A DNA stretch of 50,800 bases from Candidatus Competibacteraceae bacterium (GCA_016712625.1 JADJQQ010000024.1:1-50800); one strand, 5' to 3'; numbered from the stretch's first letter, positions 1-9,564 are shown. The notes: generated by a model from the letters alone, not told the origin. A program made the numbers and translations.

Positions 1-180
1 ATGATCGGGGCGTTATTCGCGTATCGAAAGCCACTCGGCGGTCATGCTTATCTGCTAACCGGATATGACGCGGCGCGATCTGTACCGCATGCTACACAAA
101 TTCGTGGGGGATTTATGGGCAAGATGGGAGACGCATTTATCCCGTCTCGCGATATTGATGCCCTGATGCGAAGGCGTTGA
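1..180 (+). pseudogene. 3' end of papain-like peptidase, left copy
   Basis: This is the truncated and frame-broken duplicate of the end of the C1-type peptidase gene at 45672-46287. The segment coding for the catalytic-histidine region (GGHAYLLTGYD) can still be read around 37-70. It is incomplete because the window begins inside the gene. Confidence 0.75.
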
Positions 181-461
181 AGCGTGCGCTTTGACAAAAG
201 CGGCTGAATGATATGGGTCCTCGTTATCGTGTAGTACCGCTTGTTGCGCATCAGCGGCAGTAGTATCCCGTTCTCGGATGCCGTTGTGGGCCAGATCGAA
301 AGCGCGAGCTATGCTAATCACTAATCGGCTGAATTAATTATGTGCCGGGGAATTACGGTAGGCGAATGGATGCGATCTATCGGCCCGTATCCTGAGAAAG
401 TCGCTGGCTGGCGAGCGTTGTGTGTTGGTAGTTCAATCCCATCTGTTCCAAGGCAATAAAA

Positions 462-820
462 ATGAACTCTCAAAAAGAGTGAACATGATGCCTGAAAAGA
501 CACCGTTAGGGACTATTCTATTGCGCACTATGTATTTGTTGTAATACTTGGCAATCGGCGGTGCTGTGTCTGTTCTTCAGGGATTTTTTAGAGCAGGTCG
601 AAAATGCTGGAAATGCGCAATTGCAAGAGCGATTGTTAGCATTGCTACCAGCGGGTTTTGTGGGGTATTAGCTTTTGGTTGTGCGAAAGCGGAGACTTTG
701 GGAAACCTGGTGGCTGCTTTCGTTGTTGGTATTTGGGCATTTGGTGTGACGTGCATTAACTATGATCGAAAAGGCCGTTATTGGAAAATGAAATCAATGT
801 ACGGAGATGCACATGATTAA
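462..820 (+). CDS. Holin, left copy (frame-broken near start)
   Basis: This is the left copy of the holin gene at 46596-46954. From about 548 the frame is open to the stop at 820 and shows hydrophobic segments (GGAVSVLQ, then SIATSGFCGVLAFG, then a third around VAAFVVGIWAFGV). The beginning MNSQKE-like start at 462 is separated from it by one or more single-base errors. This copy preserves the middle of the protein better than the right copy does. Family and role are given with the right copy. Confidence 0.7.
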
Positions 821-2814
821 ACAAATCAAGTTCGGGTTTATTGCTGGCGGCGCTGGTTTTGTCTAGCACTGCGATTGCTGACACGTATCAACCAACTGCA
901 GGTTGGAACGCGCCTACCTGGAACGAACTGGTTGCGGACGGATGAAACGATTACCGCTCATCCATCGCTTATTCAGGCGAATCATTGAAACCGTCTCCAC
1001 TTTTTTAGGTAATGTTGTAGACCCGACGGGACTTCATATACGCAAAGTGGTATGGCGTGGAGTTTTCGGTCGAAGCTGATGCAACGCAGGTCATCATTTC
1101 GCATCGCGTTTCGACGACCGTTTCAGGCGCTGTTTTGACTTGGGTAGAACGGATATTGATCATGGCGTGATTATTATTCCGGTTAAAGTTCTATAATAGC
1201 CATTGCGCAGGCATCAGAGTAAATTTAAGTGGGCACTACAATATTGACGGTTTTATCAGGGTCAGTGAAGTCCATGAAGCTTCGGTTCCGATTGTTTGGA
1301 TGTCCGATGACGATCACGGTAAACCCAAAATGGTGGGACGGTGACTGTAAGTGTTAAAAACCGTAGGCGGAACTTATCAAGCGGTCTGACGATGGCACCC
1401 TCCAGGAAACATAATGGTGATGAAAATGGACTTAGCAAAGGTTGATCAATGCGATTAAATTCACAGCTCCACTCAAACTGCAACCGTCGAGATTGCGTAG
1501 ACTACAACTGCCAGCCTGTTTGATGGCCTTCTTTGAGGGCGGATTATTCAATGGCGGGATTTTCGAGGCGGAGTGGGCGGCGATCAACCCCAATTTTGTC
1601 TTTACCAATAACACAACCAAGGCAGGGGTTACCGGCTCGGTGCATTCAGAATACCGATGGTTAGCGTCGGTTTATGACTTCAATGTGGATTGGGGCGATG
1701 CCAGTAATGAAAATGTATCGGGGTCGGCGCTAACCGCCAGGACCATACGGACAGCAGTCCAGGATTTACATAAGCATGATTAGTGCGGAACATTCCCCGC
1801 GAATCTTCTTTAATGACGCCGGGGATAAATTAAGGTATTAAGCACCCAGAACCTAGTGCGGTGGGGTGGACTTCTTTTGCTTTGCGTTTCTGGGATGTTC
1901 GAATCAAACGACAGTCGAAGGGGATGTAGATTGGGGGTAGTGACTGATTGCCAGAGCGCTTGGGGGGGGGTGCCAGGGCTAACAATCCAACTTCATGGGC
2001 TGTTGAGTTACCCACAGGGCTGCCGAGTTACCACGAGTTGGACTATTGGGTATGGTAATACAGATAACAACCGTGGACTGTTGGAGTTACCCACCGGGGC
2101 AATTGATAACGAGATAACAATCCATATATCATGGATGTTTGTTTACCCACAGGGCTGACGGATTGCAGTTATGCTGAGTATGGTAATAATCTAACTTTCA
2201 TGGACTGTTGAGTTACCAAGGCTGACGAATTGCCGCTAGCATGGTAATAATGCTTGGACTGTTGAGTTACCCCACGGCGGTGGGTGATGGTCTAATCTAA
2301 CCTCATGGACTGTTGAGTTACCCACAGGGCTGACGAATTGCATTTATGCTTGGCGAGATAACAATCTAACCTCATGGACTGTTGAGTTACCCACAGGGCT
2401 GACGAATTGCAGTTATCTTGGTATGGTAATAATCTAACCCTCATGGACTGTTGAGTTACCCACAGGGCTGACGAATTGCAGTTATGCTTGGTCTGGTAAC
2501 AATCTAACTTCATGGGCTGTTGGTAACCCACAGGGCTGACGAAATTGCTCTGCAGCATGGTATACCAACGCTATCACTTCTTGGACAGGCGGCGGTGGGC
2601 GGGGGTAACGAACGCTAACAATGCGATTGGTGGAGGCACCAACAATATCAACACCACCGATTACAACGCACTGCTGTCGCCATCGAAGCCAACAACCAGA
2701 ACAATAACGTGCCATTCCACTTCGGTTTATCAAAGCACCCAGAGCGGGAACGACAGCAAGGGCCGCATTGATTGCAGATCACAGCGACACAATCACCGAC
2801 GGGGCCCGGCGTAA
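813..2814 (+). pseudogene. BspA-like repeat adhesin, left copy (multiple frame breaks)
   Basis: This is the left copy of the secreted repeat protein at 46947-49057. It carries about seven and a half 69-bp units between roughly 1980 and 2510, against about nine or ten in the right copy. The ending overlaps the next start in TAATG at 2812-2816, as in the right copy. Many small indels interrupt every frame, so no product should be translated from this copy. Confidence 0.7.
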
Positions 2815-3524
2815 TGGGAACTTTAAGCAAGCCAGACCGCGCCACTAATTTGTCGCGCACGGTCCCAACGCCACGCATACCGGAATCACAGAACCAAATC
2901 AAGTCACCGTCACTGGCCAGCCATCATTTTGAAACGGCGGCGGACGAGAACGAATACCTTGGACTTCTAGCGCCAGTCGCTACGGCTTTTCCGCCATTGC
3001 CAGCAGCAGGAACACCGCTGACTCAGGGTGATATTTATCTATGGGGCGCGATTGCGGTCATGGTGCGGACGGATCACATATCCGTACTGAGCACGACCCT
3101 GATACCGTACCTGCTCTGTTTATCATTCACCGGCTCGATGATTCGATTGATTGGATTGCAGACGAGCAGGTCAATCTTGAACTCGCAGAACGTTTAATGG
3201 CGTGCTTTATCAGTCATTCAGCCGCACGTTACTCAGTCCGACTGGACGCCACCAGATTCCCGCACCTGGAAAGTTGTCGAAGAACAGGGCGGCGGCGGAA
3301 CTCCATGGGTCGATACCGGCGCAACGATTACCAGCCAAACAGGCCAGCTTTTTCTATGAGTCTGCCCATCGCTGGTCTTGGATTGACTGCCGGACAAGCG
3401 ATTAGAATAGGCCAGACACTGGAAACGACGTTTGTGCAGGTTTGGCCTGGCACGACTCACTCTAATGCAAATCAATCCTTATGTCGCTGCAACGGCGGAA
3501 ATGAAGGTTTTTAAATGGGCGTAA
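2814..3524 (+). pseudogene. CBM-like tail fibre protein, left copy
   Basis: This is the left copy of 49057-49763. The stretch around 3190-3320 preserves the carbohydrate-binding-module-like sequence and reads LESCR/WKVVEEQGGGG across frames. This helps repair the right copy, where the same positions lost bases. The frame breaks are interpreted as read errors. Confidence 0.65.
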
Positions 3525-3904
3525 GACTTATTCTCATAGTATTATTCTTAACCGGAATTGCACAATCGGCCAAGCGCCGCATGTTGCTGATACTACTTTA
3601 ACCGGCGCTATTATTTCATCGGGTGGCGTTGAACTTAATCCTTTAGGATTCCCTATGGTTGTTTAGCAAAAGTTGCAACAGAAGGAATCGCTGCGTTATA
3701 AGAAGGAAGGAGACTATGTCGCCTGTCAGGTTATTGCCTCTAGTGCGCGACTAGGCTCATCTATCGGAGTTGGAGCAACGCTAGAGGTTTAGTATTAGGC
3801 GGAATTCCGGGTATTGTTTTTAGTGGAATGGTCGCAGCAGGGTCTTTATTCAATTACACGCAACAGACGGCGACAGAAGACTGTTACCCTCAAGTTTCGA
3901 CTGA
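3515..3904 (+). pseudogene. Small lipoprotein, left copy
   Basis: This is the left copy of the lipoprotein at 49754-50143. Here the signal region contains one extra base (TTAACCGGAATTGC instead of TTAACCGGATGC), which breaks the lipobox. The right copy has the intact LFLTGC lipobox. Confidence 0.65.
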
Positions 3905-3916
3905 ATAGGTGACAAA

Positions 3917-4530
3917 GTGGAAGTTAAATAACCGGCATTGAAGAGGTGCAGAAATTGTTAAGGAACTTATCAGAAAAAGAACTGAAATATGCAACGGTTG
4001 TAGGAACAAACCGGATAGCGGCGAAGTGATGCGCGCTCAGCGGGAGGAAGTTAAGCACATTTCGAAGGCCCAACGAAATTCATTCAGACCGGCATACGCT
4101 ATGAAAAGCGACGTTTTCAAAACCGACTGCGCGCGCTTACTGGACTGATGAAAGAAACACGTATATGAGCCTCACGTTTCCGGCATAAACCGGGCTACTA
4201 AAAAATAGAGTGGGGTTTAGAACGCGTACAATTATGGGAGGCGCAATGGATTGTTCCGGACCCGGGGGCGCCGCTTGATAAGTTTGGCAATCCCAACAAG
4301 GCCTTTAAGGTGGGGCTGAGGGAGGTGGGCTGGGCAAGGCGAGAAATAGGCTAAATATGGCCTTTTAGTTTAGGAGTTTGGAGCGCCGCGCCGGCTCCGG
4401 GCGTGGCGCAGCCCAAACATTCCTAAAAATATAAGAGCAACCACGAAAGTGAAACAGAAAAAAAACGGCTAATGCGCTGGCTCAAGAAATCGAGCGAGAC
4501 GGTGGCAAAGGCTATTGCCGGGGGCTGAGG
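3917..4530 (+). pseudogene. gp10/Z-like tail completion protein, left copy
   Basis: This is the left copy of 50156-50793, starting at a GTG. Several indels break the frame. It is followed by the only copy of the sequence that joins the circle to the terminase genes (4540-4631). Confidence 0.6.
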
Positions 4531-4567
4531 GTTAGTAAGGCACTCCCAGGGGTACAGCGATAGTTCC

Positions 4568-4590
4568 CGCCAAAGGCGCCCTTTGGCGTT
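4568..4590 (+). terminator. Candidate intrinsic terminator before terminase
   Basis: An inverted repeat CGCCAAAG / CTTTGGCG with a 5-base loop is followed by a T-rich run (TTAGTTTT). It lies after the tail-completion gene and before terS. It could end the late transcript arriving from 50.8 kb. A terminase recognition element cannot be excluded, because lambda-type phages package from this side. Confidence 0.5.
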
Positions 4591-4631
4591 AGTTTTGCAC
4601 CCTCCATGCGCATATTTATTTTCGGTATCTT

Positions 4632-5111
4632 ATGGAAGCATTGGTAAGACCAATTGATGACCTATGGTGGACTGCAACCAAATTCTCAAACGTGCTCAAT
4701 ATTGACGCGAGAATTTGCAAGCAAGCGCTAGAAACCGTTCCATGCAAAATGATGGGAAAGCGGCAAGTCTGGCATGTCCGCGAGGGAATGCCGGCTATTT
4801 TCATCCCTACAGACGGCACCTTAGACCCGAAAAAGCTATCCCCGAAAGAACGGCTCGACCATTACCGCGCCGAACGAGAGCGGATCAAGCTCGAACAGGA
4901 AACCGGAACACTGCTGACAGCGCTTGAAGTATCGTCGTTATTCACGCGCGGAATGAAGGAGCAGAAAGACGTTTTAACAAATATCCGCGCAACAGTTGAA
5001 CATCATTGCGATGTGTCGGCAGAAGTATTAAGCATGATAGAACAAATAATAGATAAGGCACTGGAAGAGACTGCGGAAACATGGAGGAAACTGGTCATTG
5101 ATAACGAGTGA
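4632..5111 (+). CDS. Terminase small subunit (Nu1/DUF1441-like)
   Basis: The 159-residue protein sits immediately upstream of, and overlaps by 14 bases, the large terminase gene, the usual place for the DNA-recognition subunit. The N-terminal third (DDLWWTATKFSNVLNIDARI) looks like a winged-helix DNA-binding part. The middle is a charged helix (RLDHYRAERERIKLEQETG) typical of the Nu1/DUF1441 group, and the C-terminal half should mediate oligomerisation and TerL contact. It would bind the packaging site and load the motor. No strong ribosome site precedes the ATG. Assignment is from context and recognisable family features, not an alignment. Confidence 0.8.
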   Translation: MEALVRPIDDLWWTATKFSNVLNIDARICKQALETVPCKMMGKRQVWHVREGMPAIFIPTDGTLDPKKLSPKERLDHYRAERERIKLEQETGTLLTALEVSSLFTRGMKEQKDVLTNIRATVEHHCDVSAEVLSMIEQIIDKALEETAETWRKLVIDNE

Positions 5112-7164
5112 TCTGCTGCGGGATGTTGTGATCGGCGGAGTCGAGGCCGGGCTACCGCCGCGCCGCATGAGCATATCGGAATCCGCCGAAAAATATCTGT
5201 ATGTCCACCGTCCAGGCGGGAACTCTGGGCCATGGGATAAATCAACGACACCTTACATGATCGAGCCGATGGACCGGCTCACAGACCGCAGCGTAGAAGG
5301 CGTCATTTTTGTCGGCCCAGCGCGCACCGGCAAGACCTTGGGGCTGATCATTGGCTGGCTCACTTATGCCGTGACGTGCGATCCGGGCGACTTTTTCATC
5401 TTGCACATGTCCGAAGCGACCGCCCGCGACTTCTCGAAGTCGGACCTGATCCGCGCCCACCGCCACAGCCCGGAACTGGCGGCCCGCGTCTCGCCCTACG
5501 CGACCGACAACAACATCTTCGACCGCAGCTACAAGCACGGAATGCGGCTCATGGTGGGCTGGCCCTCCGTCACGCAACTATCGGGCCGAACCTTGCGCTA
5601 CGTGGCGCTCACCGATTACGACCGGATGCCGGCCGACATCGACGGAGAGGGCGACGCATTCACCCTCGCCCGTAAGCGGACTCAGACCTTTCATAGTGCC
5701 GGCCGGGTCATGGTCGAAAGTTCGCCGGGCTGGCTGATTGATGATCCCAAGTGGACCTACGGCGACCCGCACGAAGGCCCGCCGTGCCAAGGTGTGTTCA
5801 GCCTGTTCAACCAGGGCGACCGCCGCCGCTGGTACTGGCCCTGTCCGCATTGCGCCGAATACTTCACCCCTTCCCCGTATCCCGACGCCTTTGTCTTGAT
5901 CGACGACAAGCCGGCGCTCATCTGTCCGAAGTGCGGCGCGGCGATTGAGGCGCGCTACAAACGGGCCATGAACGCAAGCGGACATTGGCTTGCGGCCGGA
6001 CAGACGATCACCGCCATGGGCGAGGTATCGGGAACGCCACCCGTTGCCAACTTGGCGAGTTACTGGCTGACCGGACCCGCCGCCGCGTATCAGACATGGG
6101 AAAGTCTCTGGCAGCGACACGCATCCGCAACCGCTGAGATGGAGCGAACCGGCAGCGAGGAAGCGCTCAAAGCCGTTCTGGGCGGAGATTTCGGCATGGC
6201 ATATCGACCGAGAATGCTTCACGCGGCCCGCGATCCGCGGATCCTGCAAAGCCGCGCCGAAGACGTTCAACAGCGCACCGTCCCCGAAGGTGTGTGGTAT
6301 CTGACCGCCGCCGTAGACATCCAGAAATCTCGGTTCGTAGTGCAAGTGATCGGGTGGGGGGAAGCCGGCGAGCGCTGGCTAATCGACCGTTTTTCGATCC
6401 GGCATAGCCATCGCTACGACGGCGCGGGACAAGCGGAGCCGATTGATCCCGCCGCCCGAGTCGAAGACTGGTGGCTGCTGGTTCATCTTGTACTGTTCAA
6501 AGTCTATCCGCTGGCCTGGGACGAAACGCGCGGACTGCGGCCGGTTATGACCGCCATCGATTCCGGCGGCAAGGCCGGCGTGACCGAGAGGGCTTATTTG
6601 TTCTGGCGCCGCCTGCGCGGCCATGGCTTGCATCAAAAGGCCATGCTGGTCAAAGGCGCGTCCAGCAAAAGATGCCCCGCGAATTCGGAAAGCCTACCCC
6701 GATAGCACCAAGCGGGTTCAGCAAAAAATAGCTAATGCAAAGGTGAGATTCCGGTTTGGATGTTGGGCACCTTGACGCTAAAAGATGCCGTCGCCGCCGA
6801 TCTTGAACGCGGCGAATCAGGGCCGGGTTATATCCACTTCCCAGCCTGGCTTGCCGCATGGTTTTTCGACGAACTCACGGCGGAAACCCGGACGGCGAAA
6901 GGATGGGAAAATATGGGTGGCGCGCGGAATGAAGCTTTTGACCTAATGGTTTATAATAGCGCGGCAATGCTGGCATTAGGTGGCGACAAGATTATTTCCG
7001 GGAATCGTCCAGGCTGGGCTAATCCAGAACTTGCGGCGATTCCGATTGAATCTACCCCGCCCGAGGCAAAGCAAGTAGTAAAGAAAGAGCACCGCACCGC
7101 CGTGCCAGTTGCCGGCGGATCATTTATCAACCGCCCCAGCGGCGAGCCGTGGATCAGGCGGTAA
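5098..7164 (+). CDS. Terminase large subunit, GpA family (two frame slips)
   Basis: This is the packaging motor and nuclease of the lambda gpA family. The ATPase domain has a Walker A motif GPARTGKT about 75 residues in and a following VALTDYDRMP segment. A zinc-binding-like pair (CPHC, CPKC) lies near residues 240-280. The nuclease domain shows AAVDIQKSRFVVQVIGWG and later TAIDSGGKAG, matching the acidic metal-binding positions of GpA nucleases. The frame closes at 6705 but clearly continues: one base is missing near 6668 (restoring KDAPRIRKAYPD) and a second slip occurs near 6744 (restoring KGEIPVWMLGTLTLKDA), ending at 7164. The repaired length of about 688 residues fits the family. Both slips are probably sequence errors. 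Confidence 0.9.
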
Positions 7165-7313
7165 TCGGCATGATCTATTGTCAGCGAACGTGGGGGAATC
7201 AAGTCCTTTTTAAAAGAAGGATGCCTCGCGATGTGGTGGAAAATCGAGGCCGCGCCACACGGTCCCCGTCTGAAATGCCGGGCTTCACCACATCCGATAG
7301 ATCATGCCGATTA
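7162..7313. ncRNA. Structured intergenic element with 17-bp inverted ends
   Basis: The ends are a perfect 17-bp inverted repeat: TAATCGGCATGATCTAT at 7162-7178 and its complement at 7297-7313. Inside are further pairings: GATGTGGTG (7230-7238) with CACCACATC (7286-7294), GCCTCG (7223-7228) with CGAGGC (7245-7250), CCTT...AAGG around 7205-7220, and possibly GGGGGA (7191-7196) with TCCCC (7263-7267). The 7230 strand lies in the loop of the GCCTCG hairpin, so a pseudoknot is possible. The left arm contains the terL stop codon, and the right arm lies just before the methyltransferase start. It could be a structured RNA or a small terminal-inverted-repeat mobile element. No known family was recognised. 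Confidence 0.5.
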
Positions 7314-7333
7314 TTGTAACTACCGGAGAGCTC

Positions 7334-8608
7334 ATGACTGACACCTGGAAACATCCCACTGGAAGCACGCCCAAGACCGTCGCATTGGTTTGTTTGGGAC
7401 CATCCCGCAATAGCTACATCGGCGGCTGCTTCGAGAACGATCTATCCGATGCGGTCTGTGGCGTCGATGAAGTTTGGACGCTGAACCGAGGCGTCAGCGT
7501 CTTTCGTCACGACCTGCTGTTTGTCATGGATCACATTCAGGGCGAAGCGGACAAGTACCCGCGCTACGGCGCGACGCTCTGGAAGCACAACAAGCCGATC
7601 ATTACGAGCGACGATTGCGCGGGATGGCCGAATCACGTTCACAAGTACCCGTTTCGCGAGATTTGGAATTGGACGATTGGCGCACTCAATCCGATGCACG
7701 GCGATTGGTACCATAACAGCGTCGCTTATATCCTGACTTACGCCGGATATATCGGAGTCAAGGAGTTGCGGATATTCGGCGCTGATTATTCGATGCACTC
7801 CTCAGGCGTTGTCGAAGACGGGCACCCAAACGTTGCTTACTGGGTTGGAAAGATGGAGGCGATTGGGCTACAGGTATTCGCACCGACAGATAGCAGTTTC
7901 CTGAACATCAATCAACGCGGCTGGATTTACGGCTATCGGAATGACCCGCGCAAGATTCCCGCCAACCGCGCCCGATTCCGCGCGATGGTCGGCGGCGAGC
8001 CGGACCCGGACAGCACGGCACTGTTGAGCGGGGAGCGGCAAGTATCGCCGGAAGTTGCGGGCATCCAGGCCGATCACGTTTACCGCTACCAGTGGGCCGC
8101 AGAAAAAACCAAGGGTGAGGAAGTGGTCGATCTTGCCTGCGGCTGCGGATATGGAAGCGCTATTCTGTTTGATGCAGGGGCAACCCATGTAGTCGGGGTC
8201 GATCTGTCCGCTGAATCGATTGACTACGCAACAAAGAATCATTCCAGAGACGGTACTGATTTTTTTGCGGCTGATCTCGAAAATGGATTTTTTGCGGCTG
8301 AAGGCTATGAATATGATAGCGCCACGGCGTTTGAGATTATTGAGCACCTTGCCGATCCAAAGCCTCTACTGAAAACCCTACCCGCCAGCCGCTTGTTCGC
8401 CAGCGTACCGAACGAGGCAGTGATTCCCTACAGCCCGGAAACTGCGCCGTTCCACCAGCGGCACTATACTAAACAGCAGTTCGAGGAACTCTTGCAAGAA
8501 ACCGGATGGCGAGTCACCCGCTGGTGCGGACAGCAAAGCCCGCAAAGCAAAGTAACTGATCTTGCGATGGATAGCAGAACGATCATCTTTGAGGCAGTCA
8601 GATATTAG
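7334..8608 (+). CDS. Two-domain protein with C-terminal SAM methyltransferase
   Basis: The 424-residue protein starts at ATG 7334, preceded by a GGAG ribosome site. An ATG at 7304 is also in frame but lies inside the inverted repeat. Residues ~10-210 form an alpha/beta region (TVALVCLGPSRNSYIG, GVDEVWTLN, LRIFGADYSMH) resembling the DUF115/glycosyltransferase-like nucleotide-binding proteins often seen in phages. Residues ~235-420 are a class I SAM-dependent methyltransferase with motif I VVDLACGCGYGS, then GVDLSAESI, and FEIIEHL. The pair may modify DNA bases, a sugar or a virion surface component. The substrate cannot be read from the sequence. Confidence 0.7.
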   Translation: MTDTWKHPTGSTPKTVALVCLGPSRNSYIGGCFENDLSDAVCGVDEVWTLNRGVSVFRHDLLFVMDHIQGEADKYPRYGATLWKHNKPIITSDDCAGWPNHVHKYPFREIWNWTIGALNPMHGDWYHNSVAYILTYAGYIGVKELRIFGADYSMHSSGVVEDGHPNVAYWVGKMEAIGLQVFAPTDSSFLNINQRGWIYGYRNDPRKIPANRARFRAMVGGEPDPDSTALLSGERQVSPEVAGIQADHVYRYQWAAEKTKGEEVVDLACGCGYGSAILFDAGATHVVGVDLSAESIDYATKNHSRDGTDFFAADLENGFFAAEGYEYDSATAFEIIEHLADPKPLLKTLPASRLFASVPNEAVIPYSPETAPFHQRHYTKQQFEELLQETGWRVTRWCGQQSPQSKVTDLAMDSRTIIFEAVRY

Positions 8609-8610
8609 GA

Positions 8611-8665
8611 ATAACAACAAGGTAAGCGGCGGCCGTAGGCCGTCCGCTGGAATGACTTGTTATCC
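8611..8665 (+). repeat. attC-like recombination site, first copy
   Basis: A 38-base core (8611-8648) is identical to 8856-8893. It folds as AAGCGG/CCGCTT-type arms around CGGCC-gta-GGCCG, with a single unpaired T on one side, as in integron attC sites. It is flanked by ATAACAA on the left and CTTGTTATCC on the right, with a GTT core at 8659-8661. It follows the methyltransferase stop by three bases. Recognition of attC is by structure and by boundary logic with the second copy. Confidence 0.6.
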
Positions 8666-8677
8666 GCTGCAGCGGAT
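8662..8677. promoter_or_regulatory. Perfect 16-bp palindrome before the cassette gene
   Basis: ATCCGCTGCAGCGGAT is a perfect palindrome ending about 11 bases before the start codon of the small membrane protein and next to its ribosome site. It overlaps the right core of the first attC-like site. It could be an operator or an mRNA hairpin controlling translation. Confidence 0.4.
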
Positions 8678-8688
8678 CAGGAGTAAAA

Positions 8689-8859
8689 ATGCACATACCA
8701 ACTTGGTTGCTTTGGGTGATTGGCATAGTTTCCGTTTTACTACTTGCAGGATGGGCTGGGCGTAGCCGTGGAGACTACGATTTTGTTTCACCATTTATTG
8801 GTGTCGGCGTTCTCCTTATTGGGATTGCGTTTGCTGTCGGCCTGTTGGTGGGCGGATAA
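8689..8859 (+). CDS. 56-residue two-helix membrane protein in the cassette
   Basis: Start ATG 8689 has a good ribosome site (AGGAG, 5 bases before). The product is 56 residues with two hydrophobic segments: WLLWVIGIVSVLLLAGW near the N terminus and FIGVGVLLIGIAFAVGLLVG at the C terminus, joined by a short polar turn (GRSRGDYDF). The stop TAA lies within the beginning of the second attC-like repeat, as usual for cassette genes. It should be an inner-membrane protein. Such proteins can act in lysis control, superinfection exclusion or toxicity, but nothing here identifies the function. Confidence 0.65.
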   Translation: MHIPTWLLWVIGIVSVLLLAGWAGRSRGDYDFVSPFIGVGVLLIGIAFAVGLLVGG

Positions 8860-8910
8860 CAACAAGGTAAGCGGCGGCCGTAGGCCGTCCGCTTGACCGA
8901 CGTGTTAAGC
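8853..8910 (+). repeat. attC-like recombination site, second copy
   Basis: The 38-base core at 8856-8893 is identical to the first copy. The left arm GGATAAC starts at 8854. The right side continues CTTGACCGACGTGTTAAGC, where GTTAAGC fits the GTTRRRY core of integron sites. The stem is AAGCGG/CCGCTT plus CGGCC/GGCCG, with an extrahelical T. Confidence 0.6.
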
Positions 8911-8933
8911 ACTTTTTGACGAGGAATAACGTC

Positions 8934-9152
8934 ATGCCAGCACCGCGATTTATCTCATGGGAAGGGCAAGAGTGGACGATTACCCGGCTTGCAACCGCAT
9001 ATCGTCTTGCGCCATCAACCCTGGCGCACCGCTTAGATCGGTTCGGCCAAACGGTAACCGGGATCAATCGCGCGCTGGCGACGGGAATCATGGATTGTCG
9101 GGCGGCCGGCCGGCGCGGTGCGTCGCGTAGCCCTTGGCGTTATCCTGATTAA
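8934..9152 (+). CDS. Small helix-turn-helix protein
   Basis: The 72-residue protein starts at ATG 8934, with GAGGA eight bases upstream. Residues ~14-45 (TITRLATAYRLAPSTLAHRL) look like a helix-turn-helix of the kind found in small phage DNA-binding proteins. The rest (RFGQTVTGINRALATG) fits the third-helix and wing pattern common in phage 'sleeve' HTH proteins. It lies directly after the second attC-like site, so it could itself be the body of a further cassette, although no attC was found after it. The target DNA is unknown. Confidence 0.55.
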   Translation: MPAPRFISWEGQEWTITRLATAYRLAPSTLAHRLDRFGQTVTGINRALATGIMDCRAAGRRGASRSPWRYPD

Positions 9153-9156
9153 TAGG

Positions 9157-9205
9157 TTGCAATGCGGTTTATTTTAGTTAAAATACTAATTCATTTTAAA
9201 CCGCA
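9157..9205 (+). promoter_or_regulatory. Sigma70-type promoter with overlapping operator dyad
   Basis: TTGCAA (9157-9162) and TAAAAT (9179-9184) are 16 bases apart, 34 bases upstream of the first H-NS-like gene. A dyad TGCGGTTTA (9163-9171) / TAAACCGCA (9197-9205) brackets the -10 box and presumed transcription start. The AT-rich core between the arms is the kind of DNA H-NS proteins bind, so autoregulation is plausible. Confidence 0.55.
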
Positions 9206-9217
9206 ATAGGTGATTAA

Positions 9218-9553
9218 ATGAAGGTGGATGTGGACTGCAAAGAGTTGGCAACAGAATCGATCTTGGAATTAATTGCTGAAGCCGAGGCCGATCTGGCTGA
9301 ATACCGCGCTGAACTGAACAGGCGAAAGAGCGATGAAATCCTGAAGATGCGCGCCGAACTGGAAGCCAAGGCCGCCGCGCTGGGTGTTTCGCTGGAGGAT
9401 GTTCTGGCCAGCAGCAATAAAAATAGGCGCGCGAAAGGCGCTCCCAAGTACCGCAATCCCGATGACCCGACACAGACCTGGGCCGGACGCGGCAAGCGGC
9501 CCGGATGGCTGAAGGATGTCGCTGACATCGAACAATTCCGAATTCAAGAATAA
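9218..9553 (+). CDS. H-NS-like DNA-binding protein 1
   Basis: The 111-residue protein has an N-terminal coiled-coil region (residues ~10-55, AEAEADLAEYRAELNRR) for dimerisation and a C-terminal H-NS-type domain. That domain has the recognisable YRNPDDPTQTWAGRGKRPGW motif, with the RGK/RGR loop that enters the minor groove of AT-rich DNA. It would form nucleoprotein filaments silencing or competing for AT-rich DNA. It is preceded by its own promoter and an AGGTGA ribosome site, and followed 11 bases later by a paralogue. Phage H-NS proteins can protect phage DNA from host silencing or repress host genes; which applies is not shown here. Confidence 0.85.
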   Translation: MKVDVDCKELATESILELIAEAEADLAEYRAELNRRKSDEILKMRAELEAKAAALGVSLEDVLASSNKNRRAKGAPKYRNPDDPTQTWAGRGKRPGWLKDVADIEQFRIQE

Positions 9554-9564
9554 GGAGAACAAAC

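Larger units (their letters stand above)
1..4539. repeat. Terminal duplication, left copy
   Basis: This stretch repeats 46112-50800 in the same orientation: base 1 matches 46112, the lipoprotein start at 3515 matches 49754, and 4502 matches 50761. Differences are mainly one- and two-base insertions or deletions, plus about 108 bases lost in the 69-bp repeat tract. Both copies carry frame breaks at different places, so each rescues the other. The simplest reading is a circular genome assembled past its start with unpolished ends; a real 4.6-kb terminal repeat is less likely. Genes here are the left copies of those described at 46.1-50.8 kb. Confidence 0.93.
8660..8904 (+). mobile_element. Integron-type gene cassette (245 bp)
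   Basis: Taking recombination between G and TT of the two GTT cores gives a 245-bp cassette carrying one small gene. If circularised, its own 5' end (TTATCCGC after G) joins its 3' end. The resulting right core GTTATCC is exactly complementary to GGATAAC at the left side of the second attC. That self-matching between cassette start and its own attC arm is the diagnostic property of integron cassettes. No integrase gene is in the window. A cassette inside a phage late region is unusual. Confidence 0.6.

Noticed and set aside
5578..6345. 255-residue open frame on the minus strand inside terL
   Set aside because: It is antisense to the well-supported terminase gene; codon bias of the high-GC gene keeps the opposite frame open. 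No domain was seen.
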